This document shows, piece after piece, positions 57,722 to 64,000 of a stretch of DNA of 64,000 nt. Position 1 is the first letter of the stretch. Every line of letters starts with the position of its first letter. Made by a program: the position numbers and the translations under genes. The DNA lies in NCBI GenBank assembly GCA_905147135.1, contig LR990041.1, positions 10,911,907-10,975,906 of the forward strand. The letters are read 5' to 3'. The notes under the pieces are model-generated. The model did no database searches. It was not told the origin of the DNA and saw nothing but the letters and a program-made list of their open reading frames with translations. This DNA is from Blastobasis lacticolella (Eukaryota > Arthropoda > Insecta > Lepidoptera > Blastobasidae).

Positions 57722-60700
57722 GTAAGTGTCGCATTGACCCGTAGCCGTACTACGCCCGGACCTGCGTAGCAGCGGTGTCCTTGACACGATCGCCGATCTT
57801 GTTAACCCTATTTTTGCGTTGTTATTTTAGTAATATATAAACAAATGCTACGATAATATGACCTACATATGTTTACAAGAATGAAGATCTCAAAGCAGGT
57901 AAATATGGTTAGTGTGAAATAGAAGTGCAGTTGGTTATTGTGCCAAAGCGCGGAAAGCGTCTGGCGTAGCCCGTAGACGTATGTCGTAGAGCTCGTAGAC
58001 GCACGCGCGCTGCGCCCGGCGCCGCCCGCCGCCGCGGGATCTAATAGCGCATTCCATGATACCTGTTGATTTTTTTTTCGATGTGACCTTATGTTTATTT
58101 TTAGCACGCATTTTATTTTCATACTTATATGTTTTTCATTTTTCGATCTTTATGCCCTTTGTTGTGGAAAAATCGCTTTACGTCGTTGTGAGATATTTCC
58201 GGGTAATTATAAAACAAATGTATGTTTTTAATCACTGTATTTAGACTTTAACAGACATCAATTAAGTAGTTACCTACATTTGAAAGTCACTTAAGCTCCA
58301 AATATATATTCCCTTTGAGGAGAACCAACTTAACGAAAACAATTCATTTACTTTTTCTTTAAAAGGATATTAAAAACATCCAAATACAGCGAGCAATATG
58401 AAACACGGCCAAGCTGTTTCATTGTCATTAGATTTGCACAAGCTTTACGATCAAGATTACGAGGCAGTAAACCGGCACGCTTAGTTTTAGCAGCTCTCGT
58501 GAGCAAAATGAACATGATGATTGACGAACGGAAATTTGGGGTTATTGCTTTTGGACTTCGACGATTCGTGCTACGCCGTAACTCGGTTCGAATCGGTAGA
58601 TATGTATCACCAATAGATAAACGAAAGTTCGTGATAACAATATAGTTTGACGACCTGGGTTACGTGACTTGATGTGACACTTATGTGAAAATCATTCTAT
58701 TTTGATGGTGAGCTTTGCCGTACACATAAAAAGCTGTATTTTTATATGATGGACCAATCTAAGCAAACATTGCATAAGGTACATACTCATCATCATCACA
58801 CTACCCCATCCTCACAGGTGGGATCGGTACAACAGAAATGGTGCAAAAAGTGTTGCTGATGTCCATGGGCGGTATCAGATGTCTTATTGTCTTGTCCTAT
58901 TAATTTGTTTGCCGTGTAATATAAAAAGAAATAATTTGCCGTGTATTGTGCGGTAGAGTAGAATATAGCGTCAACCCATTCCATAAAGTTCTCATTCCAT
59001 TTGCGGACGCAGTATAAGGCGATAACAGTCAAGAGGCAGTAAAAACTACGACTACGACTATAAGTCATAGTAAAAACTACGATTTATAGCCTTACCTGCT
59101 ACGACTTCAATAGATCTATGAGAAAATGGAGAGCTACATTACCTGTTGTTTATTTTAAATACCACGTTCTCCAACCCGCCTGCCAAGTGTGGAGATTATG
59201 GCACAACCCTACATTGAAGTGTAGAAGGCACTGGGAGCCTATTCCTGCGCTGTGTCATCTCAAGTTCGACATTGTCTCTAGTCGAAAATCTTGTACGTTA
59301 TACGTCACTGGAATCAATAATTACAATCCTTTGTTGTCGAAGGTAGTTGAGATATTTTTTATTTACTATAGACATTGTAGCGTCGTTAGTAATGGAGCTT
59401 TGTGGATAAAGCAAAATTGGAATTAGAGATTCGGAACAGCAAGAGAATAGGAGGCATCCAGGTTCAGCAGCAGACTTTTTATTTTTGATCCTAAAGTATT
59501 CGCAACATTATTAACGTATTTGTTACTTACGTTACTTACAGTGTGGGCAACCAAACCGGCACTGGATTTCAAACTACTTGTCCAATTCTTGATAAAAATG
59601 TCCGAACAATACTCCATCCAAATAGCTAAAGCAATTTTCATTACAGCAAAAATTGCTCTATAAATAGATAGATAGATAAACTCTTTATAGCTCACACTAT
59701 AAAAAATATGATATCGAATAGTAAAATAGAAGTAATAATCACACTGTGCGGAGTCACCGCCAAAAATTCACACCTGCCTGTATCCATTTCGATATTACAA
59801 AAAAACATAATCGCACTCCCGAAAGATCATTGATACGGTTCATTGACCCCGCTCGGTCCCACAATAACATTATCAGCTCGACAAAAGCTGTAAAAGCCGT
59901 AAAAGTGGGTCAACGCGGGACCCCATCCCGATAACGGCGAGTGACGTCACGGGACGACGGTCTAATCCCTGCCGCTTGCTTACTACCAACTTTTTCGGAC
60001 AAAATCGGAACTAAGGCGTTATTGTACTAAAATTACAGATTGAAACGCTCAAGTACACCACTGGCGACGCCAACAACTGAACAGATAAGTTGGCCGCACT
60101 GTACCTACTTCGTCATGTTTTGGTAATGACGTGATCTCGTGTTGTCATGACGAGCTATTAATTGTAATTTAATTCAAAGATTAATAGAGTGAGTCCCTCA
60201 CGGCTCTTACAGGTAAAAGTATCAATGCTAATGATGATCGAAGCCTTCAGCTTATTTTGTGTCTTCAGTGACCAATCCAGCGGAATGCAATAATTGCAGC
60301 ATTTCTAGCCATTGTGCTTGCGTTCGCTATCTAAACAAATATAGGTACGAGTACGACTTTGTTTGACCAACGTGTCGGGTATTTCGTTGTATGATTCACC
60401 AAAGCACAGTTTCTCCGAATTTTAGCTAGTCTGCGAGTATTAGTCATTTCTGGATTAATATGGCATATTCTAATAACAAACATAGTGGCAAAAAAATCCC
60501 AGTAGTACTGTTTACAGAACTGTCCAACCGAACTGAAATCGGGAATAAAGGACTAGGTTTTTGTTTATTAAAATGACGTTTATGTAAGTCCTTTACGCGC
60601 TATCTCCAAAATTGCTGCATCAGTTTAGTCTTGTAAACATAGCCAAAAAAGGCGTGAAATTCAGTGAATCAGCCTTACTTGTGTGACATAAATTTCGCTC

Positions 60701-61233
60701 TTGACTGCACGCTGCTAATATGATGATAAGCATTACCATTTAGCAGATGGAAACTAAATTGGTTTATGGTCACACCAATTACTTAGCAACAGTCTGTAAC
60801 AATCTACAGACGAACTTCTTCTAAATTTAAGCATGGTTTTATCAAAATCGCTGCGAGTTGGAAACTAACCTACAGAACCTAAGAATCGTCCATTTTTCTC
60901 TTTTTGGTACCTATAAGCCGATCTTCCTTTATGACAACCGTGGTATACGACACCCGTGAAAGGTTGGTGCAATTAAAGTCTGCAGGCAAACACTGACGTC
61001 CTTGGATCCTTAAAAAAATCCGTCCGCTTTATCAGCCGTCGTCTCAAATATCTCTCTTTTTCACTGTCCAGCAGGTATCCAAGGACGACTTCTTGCCGAA
61101 GAAGATCTGCGAGCGCTGCGTCACCAGGCTGGAGCAGCTCTACGAGTGGCGGCAGAGCTGCCTCGGCACCGACTCTGTGCTGAGGAACTACGCTGAGAGC
61201 ATGCGCATCGTCACCTCCACCATTAATTTCCAG
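57527..61233 (+). CDS. ZAD (zf-AD) zinc-finger gene, N-terminal part
   Basis: Coding exons 57527-57721 and 61075-61233 join in phase 0. The protein begins MDNSCLLDLLIRCF, then DLCRLCSLKSGPRLHIF (first zinc-binding CxxC), LRSCLPTL|VSKDDFLPKKICERC (second pair, CERC) and LEQLYEWRQSC. This is a zinc-finger-associated domain (ZAD), the dimerisation module at the N-terminus of a large insect C2H2 zinc-finger family; such proteins bind DNA in the nucleus. The C2H2 fingers must lie in later exons beyond 64000. The intron between is 3.4 kb. Start at ATG 57527, soon after the acceptor at 57510. Confidence 0.88.
57722..61074 (+). other. ZAD gene intron 1 (3.4 kb)
   Basis: A short GC-rich patch at 58000-58040 (gcgcccggcgccgcccgcc). 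Then LINE 3' end C (58835-58925: gttgctgatgtccatggg), SINE family A (58940-59235, diverged inside) and family D-like sequence near 59640-59700. 59750-61060 shows nothing recognised. Confidence 0.55.
58940..59235 (+). repeat. SINE family A, diverged
   Basis: Begins gccgtgtattgtgcggtaga and ends near ctccaacccgcctgccaag and gagattatggcacaaccc. The middle part is unlike the other copies. Confidence 0.6.
61075..61233 (+). CDS. ZAD gene exon, second half of the domain
   Basis: Acceptor gtccagcag|GTA; the tandem agcag makes a NAGNAG site that could add one glutamine (start at 61072). Reads CERCVTRLEQLYEWRQSC to STINFQ|gtgagc. Confidence 0.9.
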
Positions 61234-64000
61234 GTGAGCTTAACTTACCTTCTAACCTTCAAGGCTAGAGTGAATAGGCTGTTCCAAGACGGGCATGCTC
61301 CATCTTCGGCCGCATCGTCACTTATTGATGTTGATAGATTTCCGACAAATTCTCCACTTACGTATTATGTAGGTGGTAGGCAGATACTACATTGTTCCGT
61401 ACAACGCAACTATTTCCTAAACTGCTGAACTATAACCATCAAACTAGACTGCTTTAATGAAACAACGCTAATAACTGTCTCGTTTAAACTGCGGCTTTCA
61501 AATAAAAAAATTGGTTGTTTGTGAGGTGATCCAGTAGCTCCATTTAAGATTTCAAAACGAATATTCCTTCACCGAGGTTCCTCTCACTCGTGGGGGTCGT
61601 CCTCCTCTGCGTTGCACGGTACAGGGTCACTACTCGATGAGCTTTCGCCCCATCGGCCATCAGTTCTGCGAGCTCTATGATCTACCCATTACCACTTCAG
61701 TTTTGCAACTCGTCAGCTACGTCTTTTGATCTGCTACTGTCTTTGAGCTTTGACTTTGAGCTTTCTAATGAGAAGGTACCAAGTCTCCGTTCCGTATGTC
61801 ATCATTAAGCAATAGACTCTGGTACTTCACAAATTTTGCGTACGCTGCACAAACAAGTCGGAGCCGTCGATTTACCTCTTTCTCAAAGTTGGACCTACCT
61901 AACCAGACAGTCTGTCCCATAGACAGACGTATTCGACAACAACTACAAGAATAGAACTCTCAACTGTATATAACCCGGGCGGGTGGCACATATTCCACTT
62001 TTAGCTTCGTGTTATCCAGGTTCATTTTAAGACCCACCTGTTGGGAGACTCTTTTGCGCGCTTCGACCATTATGTCTAGTTTCTCTAGTACCTACGTGTA
62101 CTCCCAAAAATATGATATGATCTTGTACATTGACATAGTTATATGGGACGAAGCTGAGAGAAAGCAGCCTATCTAATGGGAAATGGTAACTGTCACCAAT
62201 TATACACGATTCATGCACTTAATTTTCAATAAATATAACACGCGGTGGTAACCATCGAGAATTAGGAGCCTTACAGTCAGAGTCTGTACTAGAACTACAG
62301 TTTATTATACTAACAAAACTCGATGAACCCTTGAATATTAAATGCTGTCTGTCCCATTGAATTTATAAGGGATTTGTATATTTTTATAGAGTTCATCCTT
62401 AACAAATATTTGATCTTTCTCATTAATATTTTACTTTTGACGTATGGACATTTGTTAAGGTACTGAAAACCGTATTCGTGCCATAGATTCAAGATAATAC
62501 CTGTATATTGATCATCAAGTTAAACCTATAACAGAGGAATTATATTACTGGATGGTTATCTAGCCTAAACGCACGTTATTAAACAGCTGATGTTACATTA
62601 TTCTGCTATCGATTTGGATTATCTATAAATTAGTTAGATAATAGGTTTTATCTTTACTCGCTCCGAATATATAGGAGTGAAACCCTAATTTTACTCGTAC
62701 TTTAAAAAGTAATCCATTATAGGGGTTTCGAGAACAATAGGTCTAACAACTTTTAAGGTTTACATAGCTACCGGCTTTGCACAAAGAGTTCTATGAGAAT
62801 CATGATGGATTTCATTCAAACAATTTTATAGATAGATCACCATATCTCTTTATATGTGCATTTTAAAATGTTATCTGTTACTATTACCATGTGCACGTAT
62901 ATTTCACGATGTACAAGTTAATCTGAAATAATTTGTTGGCCATTGGGGTAGGAAATGATTAATAGGCACCCTACAATTGTGTGATTCGAGGCCTAAGCAG
63001 AAATTATGGAAAGAAATAGAACAAGCAGAAATATAATAACAATTTCGATATTTTCGTTGTAAGTCTAGTTGTATATAAAACAATACGTATCACAAAAAAT
63101 ATTTGAAGTTTTGCGAAATTAAGAAACAGTACCTACAAAAGCCCCATGCCTGACCCTTTGTCTCCGAACAATCTTCGCAACGATTGACGTTGACATAAAT
63201 ATAAGCCGAAGACAAATGTGTTGTGAGACTATGAGATGTAGTGTCTGAGGCAGGCGGGCGGCGGGGGCGATGCACGGGGGGCGCGGGGCCCACTGCCCCT
63301 CACCTCTATCGATCCGCGCGCGCCGCCCGTATCGACCGCCTCCACCCTCCTCCCAACGCGCCCCCCACGCCAATCTCGACCTTATCCTCAACACACAACC
63401 TTCAAACTCCACCGGAGAATTGTTCACCAGGAAACACAATCTGCACACACGAATTCCAACTCAAACAGAGGGAGCGATGAGTCAATATCAAACGGCTCTT
63501 GGCCGCCTCGAACGGACCATTCTGCAGTCAATTACAAACTTTAATACTGTAGTGGCAAGGTCCTCGCAGGCTGCGATGCGCGGCGCAGAGCATTGGCTAC
63601 GCATGTCCAGGGACGTTTTGTTTTTATGACGCTCAATTTACTTGTATGGAAATCTGTAGAGGGCATGCAAATTGAATTCCTTTGATCGACGTATCGCAAA
63701 TTTGTTTCAAAGTTGAAAGAGACTGTCGAGTTGTTGCTAGTGGATGTTGTAAAGCTTCTATGATTTTTGACTGAAATCAATTTTGAGCCTCTATTAAAAA
63801 CACGATTCATACTCTTAAATTGATTCCAATATTACTAACATCAGCTGTTCGAAAGCCACTTTACCCGCTCGCACCTCAACATAAACATTGCGGGTATTTG
63901 TGTGGGTATAATAAAAAAGTGCAAGCAGGCAGGCATGGGCGGGCAGGCAGCGGGCCCAAGGTCGAAGGTGGCTCGTCACCCGGGCTCGGGGGCACGGTTA
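61234..64000 (+). other. ZAD gene intron 2 (to window end)
   Basis: A LINE fragment in antisense at 61590-62130 (below). 62220-63230 is AT-rich with nothing recognised. 63240-63370 is GC-rich with open frames that look like composition artefacts. 63900-64000 is GC-rich (gcaggcatgggcgggcaggc) and may approach a further feature outside the window. Confidence 0.5.
61590..62130 (-). repeat. RTE-like LINE fragment, antisense, degenerate
   Basis: Shares gccccatcggccatcagttc, ccattaccacttcagttttg, gtatgtcatcattaa and cgatttacctctttctcaaa with the LINE at 8940-9990, but much diverged. It extends further 5' in the LINE (cacctgttgggagactcttt). Confidence 0.65.

Noticed and set aside
57156..57787. Long overlapping frames on both strands in the GC-rich island
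   Set aside because: Composition artefact; only the + strand frame from 57527 carries a recognisable domain (ZAD) and splice sites.
63090..63629. Proline/arginine-rich frames near the window end
   Set aside because: GC-rich composition, no domain, no supported splice sites or start.

Overview
The window is eukaryotic genomic DNA from an insect, almost certainly a moth or butterfly (inference). Genes are split by GT-AG introns. The intergenic and intronic DNA is AT-rich and full of interspersed repeats of types common in Lepidoptera: tRNA-derived SINEs with split A/B-box remnants, LINE 3' ends followed by (GAT)n tails, and short repeats with a cccgcgacttcgtccg-like core. No rRNA gene, functional tRNA gene or CRISPR array is visible.

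Three host genes are supported. (1) Positions 1-34216, + strand: the 3' part of a prosaposin (saposin-related) gene, 18 coding exons in correct phase, encoding two SapA-type domains and eight saposin B-type domains. The 5' end lies outside the window. The stop codon sits exactly at a splice donor, followed by a 3'UTR intron and a poly(A) signal near 35250. (2) Positions 36025-55939, - strand: an NME5-type protein (nucleoside diphosphate kinase domain plus C-terminal Dpy-30 motif), four coding exons, possibly with a first exon near 56888. It converges on prosaposin. (3) Positions 57511-61233, + strand: the first two coding exons of a ZAD zinc-finger gene, starting in a GC/CpG-rich island and divergent from NME5. 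The rest lies beyond the window.

Much of the remaining sequence is transposable elements, often nested. Prosaposin intron 9 holds a DIRS-like tyrosine-recombinase retrotransposon (about 18801-24405) with inverted terminal repeats, an internal complementary region and, unusually, an array of hairpin-forming repeats in its 5' part; it split a SINE. Intron 16 holds a MULE-type DNA transposon (30747-33229) with about 320-bp terminal inverted repeats and an 8-bp target duplication, also inside a SINE copy. NME5 intron 3 (40127-48892) holds a 3'-truncated Ty3/gypsy element (about 41440-44900) split by a mariner copy, immediately followed by an apparently intact PIF/Harbinger transposon (44935-47993) whose two opposite-strand genes interlock, each having an exon inside the other's intron. 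A second mariner copy is at 50234-51140. Prosaposin intron 4 has a perfect-looking 488-bp tandem duplication of a LINE 3' segment. Several foldback MITEs are present.

The host genes have no evident joint function: prosaposin acts in the lysosome, NME5 in axonemes, and ZAD zinc-finger proteins in the nucleus. All calls were made by eye from codons, splice sites and motifs; no database search was run.
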